Shown here piece by piece: positions 1 through 7,885 of a DNA stretch of 64,000 nt (position 1 is the first letter of the stretch; every line of letters begins with the position of its first letter). This DNA is from Thalassoglobus neptunius (lineage in GTDB: Bacteria; Planctomycetota; Planctomycetia; Planctomycetales; Planctomycetaceae). Below the pieces are notes generated by a model that was not told the DNA's origin, searched no databases, and was given only the letters and a program-made list of their open reading frames with translations. The DNA lies in contig NZ_SIHI01000014.1 of the NCBI RefSeq assembly GCF_007859735.1, positions 24,724 through 88,723 of the forward strand. Reading direction: 5' to 3'. The position numbers and the translations under genes were made by a program.

Positions 1-555
1 CAACAGTCCATAAGGAGTTCCTCCGGACATGCCGAATTCTTCCTCATAGATCTTCTTGAACATCTGACTCTGATCGAATTCAACAGCATTGTCGAAGTCT
101 TTTCGGACTTCTCGCTTCGTCACCGAAAGCATTCGGATGTCGACGCCGCCAGTCGATTCGTCACCGACAACGTCGCGTTGCAATTCATCAGCCCGGTCAC
201 AAAGAATTTTCAATCCCCGCCAATTCGATTCCAAATCCTGGAATTGCGGGTGATGCAGCACTGAATTGACTTGGGCAGCGATTATGGAATCGAGTTCGCC
301 AATGGCATCCGAGAGACGGTAGCGAACCTGATCAATGGACTGGCCGGACTTTTTGAGAGAGCCGACCCACTTCTGAATCCATGATTCCCAGTCTTCTTCG
401 AGACTCTGGTATTGCGGATGTTTTCCACTTCGATGAGGCGCGACGAACTTTTCATCAACGGTCGAAAGAATGGACTCCAACAGCGTTGGTTCTTTGGATG
501 CTGCGTCAACCGTTTGATTCAGGGACGTCGTTGAACTCATCGGTTCACCGCCCAT
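1..555 (-). CDS. Second TssC-like sheath protein, N-terminal part (runs off window)
   Basis: Partial minus-strand gene, 185 codons visible, with the rest beyond base 1. The product should be a type VI secretion contractile-sheath large-subunit paralogue (VipB/EvpB family). Residues 102-115 (HPQFQDLESNWRGL) and 159-175 (EFDQSQMFKKIYEEEFG) align without gaps to residues 83-97 and 131-147 of the complete TssC next door, while the first 80 residues differ, including an extra W-rich stretch (EEDWESWIQKW). The start at 555 has an AGAGG sequence 8 bases upstream; an in-frame ATG at 540 is the alternative. It is the last visible gene of the tssA-tssB-tssC run. Two TssC-like genes in tandem could build a mixed sheath, or the second could be a cap or variant; that is inference. 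Confidence 0.85.
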   Translation of the reverse strand, partial: MGGEPMSSTTSLNQTVDAASKEPTLLESILSTVDEKFVAPHRSGKHPQYQSLEEDWESWIQKWVGSLKKSGQSIDQVRYRLSDAIGELDSIIAAQVNSVLHHPQFQDLESNWRGLKILCDRADELQRDVVGDESTGGVDIRMLSVTKREVRKDFDNAVEFDQSQMFKKIYEEEFGMSGGTPYGLL

Positions 556-689
556 GTTCAATCCCTCTCTATCTCAAACGCTTCACCAGTTGCAGTTCGA
601 ACGAGACCTGACCCAAATTTTTCTTCGTTGTCAAATTGAGTTCGAAGGAGATTCAGTTCCGAGCCCGGAATCAAGCGGCGCAAAAATAG

Positions 690-719
690 AGGTCCCGCCA
701 TCGAATGACGGCAGGACCT
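690..719 (-). terminator. Imperfect hairpin between the two tssC genes
   Basis: Inverted repeat with 6-bp outer arms (aggtcc 690-695, ggacct 714-719) and a broken inner stem around a gaat loop. On the minus strand it is followed by CTATTTTTG. It lies between tssC (stop at 734) and the second tssC-like gene (start 555), so it could partly terminate and lower expression of the downstream copy. Confidence 0.4.
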
Positions 720-733
720 GTCGTCTTCACTTC

Positions 734-2224
734 TCAAGCTTTCTGAGGAAGCTTTGCGACCATTCTCAAAGAAGTCGAAAGTTCTTCGAGTTGCAGCCAT
801 GGGCGTAGATGAGCCACGGCGTTGTAAGATCCTGGAGCACCAGGAATCTCTTCGACAACGATCTTGGCTTCGGCCAATGGGTATTTGGCTTTCATTTCGC
901 CAGAGGCGTTTTCATCATCAAGAACATAGTCTGCGATCCATTTCCGCAGAAAATCTTCCATGTCCTTGCGTTCCATGAAGGAACCGATTTTGTCCCGAGC
1001 AATGCACTTCAAGTAGTGAGCAATTCGAGACGAAGCCATGATGTAAGGCAGTCGAGCCGAAATCGCAGCATTGGCTGTCGCTTCCGGAGTGTTGTACTTC
1101 TTGGGACGTTGACACGTCTGTGCCCCAAAGAAGACCGAGTAGTCGGTGTTCTTGAAGTGGCAAAGAGAAAGAAAACCTTCTTTGCTCAACTCCGCTTCAC
1201 GACGGTCGGTAATCCCGATTTCCGTTGGACACTGAGTATCGACGTCTCCGTCATCACTCATAAAGTTGTGAACCGGAAGTCCTTCGACTTTTCCGCCGTT
1301 CTCAACACCTCGAATGGCAGTACACCACTGAGTCTGAGCAAACGCGCGTGTCATGTTTGTTCCCATGACATACGCTGCGTTCATCCAGCAATAGTCTTCG
1401 TTCTCAGTTGCAACAGCTTCGCCGCTCGCATCGAGTTCGACTTCTTCGTACCCGAATTCATCGATCGGCTTGGTGTTGGCTCCATAAGGAAGACGAGCCA
1501 GGACGCGCGGCATGACGAGACTCACGAAACGGGAATCGTCCGAATCTCGGAACGAATTCCACTTCGTGTACTTCTTCGACATGAAGATCTTTTCGAGATC
1601 GCGAGGCTTGGAGAGTTCTGTCCATGACTCGAAGCCAAACAACTGCGGAGCCGCAGCCGAAACGAACGGACAGTGTGCTGCCGCTGCTGTTCCCGAGATT
1701 TTCTCAAGAAGATCAATGTCGTCCGGATGGTTCGTGAATTCGTAGTCCCCGATCAAGGCCCCGTAAGGCTCTCCACCAGGCATGCCGAATTCTTCTTCGT
1801 AGAGCTTTTTGAACAGTTGGCTCTGATCAAACTCAACGGCCTTGTCGAGATCTTTAAACAGTTCCCGCTTGGTCAAGTTGAGCATTCTCAGCTTCAACAT
1901 TTTGCTCGTTTCCGAGTTCATCACGAGGTGATGAAGACCTCTCCACGAACCTTCAAGCTTTTGGAATTGTGGATTGTGCATCACCTCCGCAAGCTGTTTC
2001 GACATCGTCGCGTCGATTTGGTCAATCGCTTTGCGGATCTTCGCAATCGCACTCTTGCCGACGAGGTTTTCTCCTTGAGTCGCAATCTTCACGAGATTGC
2101 GAATCAAGTCTTGTCCTTCATCTTTTTGAACAGACGAAGGCATTGACGTCAGCATCTGGTCGAGAAGACTGCCCTCCGAAGTTGTTTCGGCCGCTGCTTG
2201 ATCCTGTTGTTGTTCGGCGCTCAT
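734..2224 (-). CDS. tssC: Type VI secretion contractile sheath large subunit TssC
   Basis: 496 residues, the usual length for TssC (VipB/EvpB, formerly DUF877). With TssB it forms the helical contractile sheath around the Hcp tube in the cytoplasm. Visible family features are the N-terminal helical region, HNPQFQKLEGSWRGLH at 83-98, the EFDQSQLFKKLYEEEFG block at 131-147, a PYGALIGDYEF segment at 153-163 and a C-terminal FLRKWIADYV region near 430. Its ATG overlaps the tssB stop by four bases (ATGA), so the two are translationally coupled, which fits a 1:1 heterodimer. GGGGGTG lies just upstream of the start. The divergent second copy downstream shares its core. Confidence 0.95.
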   Translation of the reverse strand: MSAEQQQDQAAAETTSEGSLLDQMLTSMPSSVQKDEGQDLIRNLVKIATQGENLVGKSAIAKIRKAIDQIDATMSKQLAEVMHNPQFQKLEGSWRGLHHLVMNSETSKMLKLRMLNLTKRELFKDLDKAVEFDQSQLFKKLYEEEFGMPGGEPYGALIGDYEFTNHPDDIDLLEKISGTAAAAHCPFVSAAAPQLFGFESWTELSKPRDLEKIFMSKKYTKWNSFRDSDDSRFVSLVMPRVLARLPYGANTKPIDEFGYEEVELDASGEAVATENEDYCWMNAAYVMGTNMTRAFAQTQWCTAIRGVENGGKVEGLPVHNFMSDDGDVDTQCPTEIGITDRREAELSKEGFLSLCHFKNTDYSVFFGAQTCQRPKKYNTPEATANAAISARLPYIMASSRIAHYLKCIARDKIGSFMERKDMEDFLRKWIADYVLDDENASGEMKAKYPLAEAKIVVEEIPGAPGSYNAVAHLRPWLQLEELSTSLRMVAKLPQKA

Positions 2225-2754
2225 TCTTCACCCCCTTTGTCGCTGTCAGATGAATCCGAACCGATTTCGTCGGCAATTTTTTGTAACTGCTCAGTATCGC
2301 TAAGAATTTTTTCGAGCGCCTGCTCGAGATCTTCTGATTGATCCATGGTGGTCAAAAGGTCTCGCAGCTTGTCACGTGAGTCGAGAAGTCCCTTCAAGGC
2401 CGGGATCTGCTCGACGATCTTTGCTGGATCAAAATCGTCCATTGAATTGAACTTCAACTGGACGGCCATTTCGGAGTCTTCTTCGCCTTCCACCATGGTG
2501 TTTTTGACGCGAATATTCAGCTCCGGTGAGATGTTCGCCATGATGTCGTTGAAGTTGTCTCTATCGATGGAGACAAACTTTCGCTGACTCAGGCTCTTTG
2601 GCGGACTGGATGGATTTCCTGAGAAATCGCCCATCACACCCATCACGAACGGAAGTTCTTTCTTGACGATTGCGTCACCAATCTCGACATCGTATGTGAT
2701 GTGGACCCGCGGTTTCCGCACACGATCAAGCTTGTGCTGGATAGATTCTGGCAT
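2221..2754 (-). CDS. tssB: Type VI secretion contractile sheath small subunit TssB
   Basis: 177 residues from the chosen ATG, normal for TssB (VipA/ImpB family). The start at 2754 gives MPESIQHKLDRVRKPRVHI, the classic TssB opening with an early basic RVRKPRV motif; the frame stays open upstream but without family sequence. ELPFVMGVMGDFSG follows at about residues 33-46, also typical, as is the acidic coiled tail. TssB pairs with TssC in the sheath. A GGGGGA sequence lies upstream of the start. The 327 bases before it separate it from tssA, so it may have its own promoter. Confidence 0.95.
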   Translation of the reverse strand: MPESIQHKLDRVRKPRVHITYDVEIGDAIVKKELPFVMGVMGDFSGNPSSPPKSLSQRKFVSIDRDNFNDIMANISPELNIRVKNTMVEGEEDSEMAVQLKFNSMDDFDPAKIVEQIPALKGLLDSRDKLRDLLTTMDQSEDLEQALEKILSDTEQLQKIADEIGSDSSDSDKGGEE

Positions 2755-3081
2755 CGACGCATTCCCCCGTTCTTCGGTGACTGAGTTTCTAAACTCACCA
2801 GTTTGTAAAAAGACAAGATTTGGAAGAGTCAAGCGGTCAAAGCCGCTCAGCGACCCTTCAACTGTGCGGCAAAACGATTGCTGTTGTCAAGTTGAACGCA
2901 CACTCATTGCCGAGGTGCGAATATGAAGACACGTCATTCGTCAAGGCATTCATTCTTAGTATGTCAATCACAGAACCGGTTGCTCAAAGACTCAATTGTG
3001 AGTCAGGTCGACCTCATCTGCTGCGATCATGGGGATTGGAATGGCCTCTGCGAACTCTTCGTTTAGTCTGTCACATTCCTT
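2755..3081. other. Intergenic, tssA-tssB gap with a palindrome
   Basis: 327 bases without a credible gene. A perfect inverted repeat TGAGTTT-CT-AAACTCA occupies 2782-2797, 28 bases upstream of the tssB start, and could be an operator or leader stem. No convincing promoter hexamers were seen. Confidence 0.4.
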
Positions 3082-4182
3082 CTAATACTCTTCTTCCGGA
3101 ACAACGATTCCAACGTCGCGATACAGAGACCGGCGGACGTCAGAATCACTGATCAAATCTTCGTACAATTCCTGCGGAGTCATTTTTCCGCGTCGGATCA
3201 CTTTGCGAATCTCTGACGGAAGCAGGCTTTGTGGTTCGTGCTGTTCAATCCAGCGAGCGACTTTCTCAAGTATGTCAAAGGCGTCGTTACGACTTTGAAT
3301 CCCATCTCGTTTTGGCGGTGGAGCACCAGCTCCCGACTCGCCGGATGATTCTGCTTCGGATTGCTCTTCTGAATCATCGACATCAACTGCATCAGAGAGT
3401 CTGTCTCCGGCCAGCTGCACCAGAACGTTTTCAGCTTCACGAATCGCTGATTCGAACTTGGACAAATTCGGAGCAAACTCATCACCAGCTTGCTCACTGA
3501 ACACGTCATTCAGCCGCTCAAGTTCCGCCTGACACTTCGCAAGATTGTTTCTGGTCTCGGTGAAGAACTCCGTCGGCGTTTCTGCGATCGCCTGACGAAA
3601 CTGTTCGAGCGTCACCGCTCCGCGAGAGATTCGCACCTCACGTTCGGCCGGATCGAGTTGTTCGATCTGCTGAGCCTGAATGTATTGCCACATGACAAGA
3701 TGACCGAACGAGCCATCGCTGGTCAAAGGCACTCTCATCAGAGGATATGCGATCACGTCCCCATTGAGTCTGGCAATGGGAAGCAGCGTTGTCTCGATTC
3801 CGTCTTCGTCAGGAGTCGGAAGAAGTTCACCCCAGAAACGGGTGACAAGTTCGGTCGTTAATTCGATCGATTTGGCGAACCCTGCAAACCCATCAAGTCG
3901 GATGGCCGCCTCGATCATATAGGCAGCGATTTCGAGATCTTTGGCCTGGGTCCGGAGATATTCCTGGCCTTCATCCCAGACTTCACGCCAGAACGGAATC
4001 GAACTCGCGGACGATTCACCGTCCTGATCGCTCTGCGTTTCTTCCTGACGGGCGGAGTTTCTCGCATCTTTCACACGACGAAAGATATTGTTGGGATCGT
4101 CATCGTCCCGTAAATCGACACCACCCGGCTGGTCTTCGCTGATCGGTTCAAGCAACAAGGGGAGATCAACGTCGGTTCCCAT
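3082..4182 (-). CDS. tssA: Type VI secretion protein TssA (ImpA N-terminal family)
   Basis: 366 residues. The N-terminus has the ImpA_N signature: LLEPISEDQPGGVDLR at about 10-25, then FWREVWDEGQEYL near 64, KDLEIAAYMIEAAIR near 81-95 and TRFWGELLPTPDEDG near 114-128. This family organises the type VI baseplate and primes or caps sheath assembly. The middle (about 265-300) is acidic and low-complexity (DSEEQSEAESSGESG), linking to a short C-terminal helical domain with a KVARWIEQHEPQSLLP segment typical of short TssA proteins. It lies upstream of tssB and tssC in the same direction. Confidence 0.88.
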   Translation of the reverse strand: MGTDVDLPLLLEPISEDQPGGVDLRDDDDPNNIFRRVKDARNSARQEETQSDQDGESSASSIPFWREVWDEGQEYLRTQAKDLEIAAYMIEAAIRLDGFAGFAKSIELTTELVTRFWGELLPTPDEDGIETTLLPIARLNGDVIAYPLMRVPLTSDGSFGHLVMWQYIQAQQIEQLDPAEREVRISRGAVTLEQFRQAIAETPTEFFTETRNNLAKCQAELERLNDVFSEQAGDEFAPNLSKFESAIREAENVLVQLAGDRLSDAVDVDDSEEQSEAESSGESGAGAPPPKRDGIQSRNDAFDILEKVARWIEQHEPQSLLPSEIRKVIRRGKMTPQELYEDLISDSDVRRSLYRDVGIVVPEEEY

Positions 4183-4490
4183 CGGCCCCTTTCTAATGTC
4201 TTCTCAATTGCCAAATGCATTCACCAATCTCTGCGGCGAAGTTGGTGAACCCGCACGATTCTTGCAAATGGATCCTGTGAAGCGTCGAGCACTTGACGCA
4301 CCACGTTTGGTTAAAGTCGTATCAATTCGACTCAACTCTGCATCATCTTCCCAGAAATTTCTTTCCGCTCGCAAATTGCGTTCAAAAGATTTGCTCATGG
4401 AAATTGCGAAGTTCAGAGAAGAAAACGCAATTAAACTCTTTCCCTACTCTCTCGGGAGTCTAACGCCCGAAACACAGAGTTTCAAATATT
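4183..4490. other. Intergenic upstream of tssA
   Basis: 308 bases between tssA and the FliA-like sigma gene. A 64-codon minus-strand frame ends at 4204 but lacks a ribosome-binding site and recognisable sequence, so it is not called. The region should hold the tssA promoter; no clear sigma-70 or sigma-54 hexamers were seen. Confidence 0.4.
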
Positions 4491-5180
4491 TTACACGATT
4501 TGTGAATTCGTGAGTCGCAGCATTAACGTTTCGAGCGCCTGTTTATGAACGCGACTCGCCCACGCTTTGCTGATTCCAACTCGTTCTCCAGCTGCCTTAA
4601 TGGTGAGTCCGTCGTAGTAGACTCCCTCCACAATTTCTCGCTGCTGGTCCGGCAACTCCTGAATTAATTCCCTCAATTTCTCCAGAAGATCAAGTTGCTC
4701 AACCTGTCGTTCTCTCTCTTCATAGGAATTGTCAACAGCCTCGCCGCCGGGCCTGTCTTCGCTTCCCAGTTGAGAGACGAGAAACACCGTTGCCAATGCA
4801 TTGGTTGTTGAAGCGAACCACGAAAGATCTTCGCTGTTTGCTCCCCCAGAAGAACTTGTTGCGAGCACGTCATTGGCACTCTGCTCATATCGGCCGCGAT
4901 TAAAATCGGCTTTGCTGAACCATGACATTTTCCCGAGACCGTCCAGAATCGATCCCCGGATCCGGTAGTAGGCATAGGTCGAGAAGTTGACGCCGCGGCG
5001 AACATCAAAGTCTCGCGCTGCTTCAGAGAGACCAATTTGACCGAACCCGATCAAATCATCGAGATCAACATTCTTGGGGAGCCTTTGATGCAGCTTCCAC
5101 GCAATCGACCGCACTAACCCCTGACAACTGTTGACGAGGTCTCGTGGAGATGGAACATCTGTTTTGCTTCGAGTCGTCAT
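4491..5180 (-). CDS. FliA/WhiG-type RNA polymerase sigma factor
   Basis: 229 residues. Region 2 is clear at about 24-88 (RSIAWKLHQRLPKNVDLDDL, then GQIGLSEAARDFDVRRGVNF and STYAYYRIRGSILDGLG), the group-3 sigma pattern. Region 4 is at about 172-222 (LPDQQREIVEGVYYDGLTIK, then VGISKAWASRVHKQALETL). The linker between them is Ser/Gly-rich and shorter than a full region 3. It begins 4 bases after the stop of the small gene 5185-5574, so the two form an operon. No flagellar genes are visible, so its regulon is unknown; control of the adjacent type VI genes is possible but only suggested by proximity. Confidence 0.85.
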   Translation of the reverse strand: MTTRSKTDVPSPRDLVNSCQGLVRSIAWKLHQRLPKNVDLDDLIGFGQIGLSEAARDFDVRRGVNFSTYAYYRIRGSILDGLGKMSWFSKADFNRGRYEQSANDVLATSSSGGANSEDLSWFASTTNALATVFLVSQLGSEDRPGGEAVDNSYEERERQVEQLDLLEKLRELIQELPDQQREIVEGVYYDGLTIKAAGERVGISKAWASRVHKQALETLMLRLTNSQIV

Positions 5181-5184
5181 TGCA

Positions 5185-5574
5185 CTATTGCCCTGTCAAA
5201 TCCGACCAAATCTGTTCCAGCCGACGACGCGACACCGGGTCTTCGCAAAGAGTTTCGGCGACCCAGTCAACCAGCTTCTCTGACAATGGAGCCTCAAGCC
5301 CTTCGATCTTCGATGTCACCACTTCCACCATTTGGGCGGCCACTTCTTTGTCGAACGATCTGTTCTCCCCAAGACGATTCCTCAGTTCCTGAAACTCTTG
5401 TCGAAGTTGATTGGTTTCTTCGGAACCCACATCTTGCGCGTCTGCGGAACTCAATATCTGCGATAGAAGATTGAGTTTGGGAAGCCGCTTGACGAAGTCA
5501 TCGTTCCCGTCTCGATCAGTTGCTCGAAACGAGTTCGAATCCTGGTCGCCAGAGCTTGAATTGAATCCACTCAT
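5185..5574 (-). CDS. Unrecognised small coiled-coil protein ahead of the sigma gene
   Basis: 129 residues from the ATG at 5574 (MSGFNSSSGDQ); a longer frame to 5604 is possible. The first 25 residues are Ser/Asp-rich, then a leucine-rich stretch (KRLPKLNLLSQILSS) and a charged helical region (ETNQLRQEFQELRNRLGE) lead to a C-terminus rich in acidic and tryptophan residues. There is no signal peptide or membrane span. It is cotranscribed with the sigma factor that starts 4 bases downstream, so an accessory or anti-sigma role is conceivable, but no known anti-sigma motif is visible. Confidence 0.65.
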   Translation of the reverse strand: MSGFNSSSGDQDSNSFRATDRDGNDDFVKRLPKLNLLSQILSSADAQDVGSEETNQLRQEFQELRNRLGENRSFDKEVAAQMVEVVTSKIEGLEAPLSEKLVDWVAETLCEDPVSRRRLEQIWSDLTGQ

Positions 5575-5908
5575 CGTGCCCCCACTAGTCACCAGTGCCA
5601 TCACACCGCTGCCATCAACGTCTCGAATTAGACCAAGTTCAAGCTTTCACTGCACTCGCCTGAACCATTTTCTTTCGATGAACACAGAGTTGATGATTGC
5701 GAATTCGCGAAGAATGTCTCAGAAGGACTCTTCGAACATGTTCTCATGAATGTGTGTCAACAGCCATCTCAAATCCACACATCTGCTCGACTTCAAGAAT
5801 ACTTCACAATGAATGCTGTGGTGCAGAGGTTTCAAAAATCAGTTGTCATCTCCTGAGAGTGAGGCCGCCCCGGGAAACCGAATGAGCAAAAAATGAAGCC
5901 AAAAAACA

Positions 5909-5943
5909 AATGACCTTGCGACAGCATTTGTCGCAAGGTCATT
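5909..5943 (-). terminator. Strong rho-independent terminator
   Basis: Perfect 15-bp stem (5909-5923 with 5929-5943) around a GCATT loop; on the minus strand it is followed by a T-rich run (TGTTTTTTGG). It terminates the YHS gene that stops at 5981. The arms carry the core GCGACA/TGTCGC seen again in hairpins at 43578-43616 and 58687-58727. Confidence 0.9.
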
Positions 5944-5980
5944 CGTCAATGTCGCAGACACTTCAATCGTGACTCGAAAC

Positions 5981-7333
5981 TCACTCGTTCCCTGAAACCT
6001 GGACCACTCGATCCTGCTTCAAAGAGTAGCTCTCGGGTTGTGCATTGAATTCCTCGAGGTTTTCAATGGTCGAGAACATGTAGAAGCGACCACCGCAATC
6101 GACGAGGTAACGTCCGACTTTCACTTCGTGAGTTTTCACGAAATGAACAGGATCGCAACCGCCGAAGGCGACAGCATACTTCTCAGGATCTGCCTGAAAC
6201 TTGTTCAGACATTCCTCATTGGCGAAGTGATAGATGCGGCCTTTGTAGACAGCTTCCTGTGACGGATCAGGAGTCACTCGAACGCCGTCACGCCAGGAAA
6301 CGATGCAGATCTTTTCCAGGTGGCTGATTGGCGATGGAGCAACGAGCTCAGCAGTTTTTTCAACAGCCGGAGCTGGAGTTTCTGTCAGTTCTGGCAGAGG
6401 TGGCAACTGTGCTTCCTGCGGAAGTTCTGGAACGTCTTCCATGTCGTCGTCCATCGGTGTCCGATCGATTGCAGGAACCTCTTCGGCATCGACTTCTGGA
6501 ACTTCTTCGAGTTCAGGAGCTGGGATATTTTCCGGATCGAGCGGTCGAACAGCTTCGGGATCAACCGTTGGCTCTTCTTCGACAGCCGGCATTGGGCTGA
6601 CTTCGGTCGAGACATAATATGGTCGATAGTGACATTCGATTCCGCAAACGCTGATCGCTTCCACTGCCATTTCGCGAACTCGTGTCGATGGCTCAACCGG
6701 GCAGCCTTTTTCGTCCATTTCGTACGCGGTCTTGGCGAGTGCGTTCAGAGTGTCTTCATCACAGCAGTTCTTGCAGCGACAATCTTCAGCGCGTGCTTCT
6801 TGCCGTTCACGATTTTTCATTTTGTGCTTCACAGTATCAACTGTGCTGGTGTAGAAACCGACGCAACTGGCCCAGACACCCTGGCTCTGCTGGCAGTCCT
6901 GGCAAGTGTTGTTGCGGCCGCGACCTGAGTTGCAACCGTTGCGCTCCAGCATGTCCCGCAATCCCTTCGCCGCAGCGAATCGAACGCGCTCAAACTGGTC
7001 TTCCTGCATCGCGACGATCAGCATTTCCTTCGCTTCTGGAAACTGGCTGCAATCGAGTGACGCAAGATAGTCAATCGCCTTGATTCTGTTCGGAACGTCC
7101 AGTTCCCGTGCACGAATCTTGGAAGCCAACCCTTTGGGAGTGGTTTCCTCTGCCATATGAAATGGCTCTTTCAGCAGACGATCTTTCTCGAAACGACGAA
7201 GGAATTCCCCCCAGGGAGGTGCACCTTTGTCTTGTGCTTCGGAAATTGAAACGAAACCGGTCGTCAGACACATCAGGCACAGGAATACCTTGGCTGCCCG
7301 ACTCGGTGTTCGCCGTGTGATTGTGGCGGACAT
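5981..7333 (-). CDS. Exported protein with HEAT-like region and two YHS-type domains
   Basis: 450 residues with a signal peptide (hydrophobic core VFLCLMCLTTGFVSIS, cleavage near SEA-QD at 33). Residues 75-135 resemble a HEAT repeat (AIDYLASLDCSQFPEAKEML, then RVRFAAAKGLRDML). A cysteine-rich segment follows (CNSGRGRNNTCQDC, later CRCKNCCDE at about 184-192), then a Pro/Glu-rich linker at about 235-335. The C-terminus holds two YHS-like modules: one near 343-389 (VYKGRIYHFANEECLNKF) and one near 407-436 (GRYLVDCGGRFYMFSTIENL). YHS modules often bind metals. The cysteines and YHS pair suggest metal or redox work outside the cytoplasm; the exact role is unknown. Confidence 0.75.
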   Translation of the reverse strand: MSATITRRTPSRAAKVFLCLMCLTTGFVSISEAQDKGAPPWGEFLRRFEKDRLLKEPFHMAEETTPKGLASKIRARELDVPNRIKAIDYLASLDCSQFPEAKEMLIVAMQEDQFERVRFAAAKGLRDMLERNGCNSGRGRNNTCQDCQQSQGVWASCVGFYTSTVDTVKHKMKNRERQEARAEDCRCKNCCDEDTLNALAKTAYEMDEKGCPVEPSTRVREMAVEAISVCGIECHYRPYYVSTEVSPMPAVEEEPTVDPEAVRPLDPENIPAPELEEVPEVDAEEVPAIDRTPMDDDMEDVPELPQEAQLPPLPELTETPAPAVEKTAELVAPSPISHLEKICIVSWRDGVRVTPDPSQEAVYKGRIYHFANEECLNKFQADPEKYAVAFGGCDPVHFVKTHEVKVGRYLVDCGGRFYMFSTIENLEEFNAQPESYSLKQDRVVQVSGNE

Positions 7334-7885
7334 TGGTTAAGACCTCCGTGAGAAGAGTTGAGAAATCGATTCATTGTCTTCATTCGGAACGAGTTGTCTT
7401 CTCCGACAAGACCGCTTTGGTCGATGCAAGTGGTTCGACAGGAAACAACCGCGAAATTGCGCGTTGGTCCGAATAGGTAAACTCTGCGGAAGAAATTCAC
7501 CGGCACATCCCGCCGAATGCTCAGCGAGTCTCCGTGATTTCCAGCGAGAAACGCCGCTTGCTCCGATCTCTCGATGCCTTTCTCCACGTCAAATGAGCCT
7601 TTAGCACGTCGCATCGTTTTGATACAGCCATGACTTTGGCAAGTCGGCAAAGACCGGAATCACGCGCTGTCCGAAGTTTAGAAAGAGTTCTGATTACGCA
7701 GTTCGAGCCTAAGAACAGTTCGGGAACAAAGAGCTTTCCAGCAGGGACTTTTCGAGACGTTTGTGATGCGAACGGTCACACTCTTATGATGCGAACGAAC
7801 CGCTCGCCGTTTTTCGGACCGCAAATTGTTCTCGGGCTGCAAACTGTCCCGGCAAGAGTCTTTCAACTCGAAGTTCACCGACCTG
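7334..7885. other. Intergenic, divergent promoter region
   Basis: 552 bases between divergently transcribed genes. No RNA gene, repeat or supported small gene was seen. It must carry the promoters of both neighbours. Confidence 0.4.

Noticed and set aside
809..1627. 272-codon plus-strand frame
   Set aside because: Antisense to tssC; no ribosome-binding site and no recognisable sequence.
4204..4398. 64-codon minus-strand frame upstream of tssA
   Set aside because: No ribosome-binding site, no recognised family; probably chance in an intergenic region.
7826..7885. Longer starts at TTG or GTG codons (7826, 11827, 30164, 36133, 63163)
   Set aside because: The downstream ATG or GTG has a better ribosome-binding site or domain position; the extra residues carry no family similarity.
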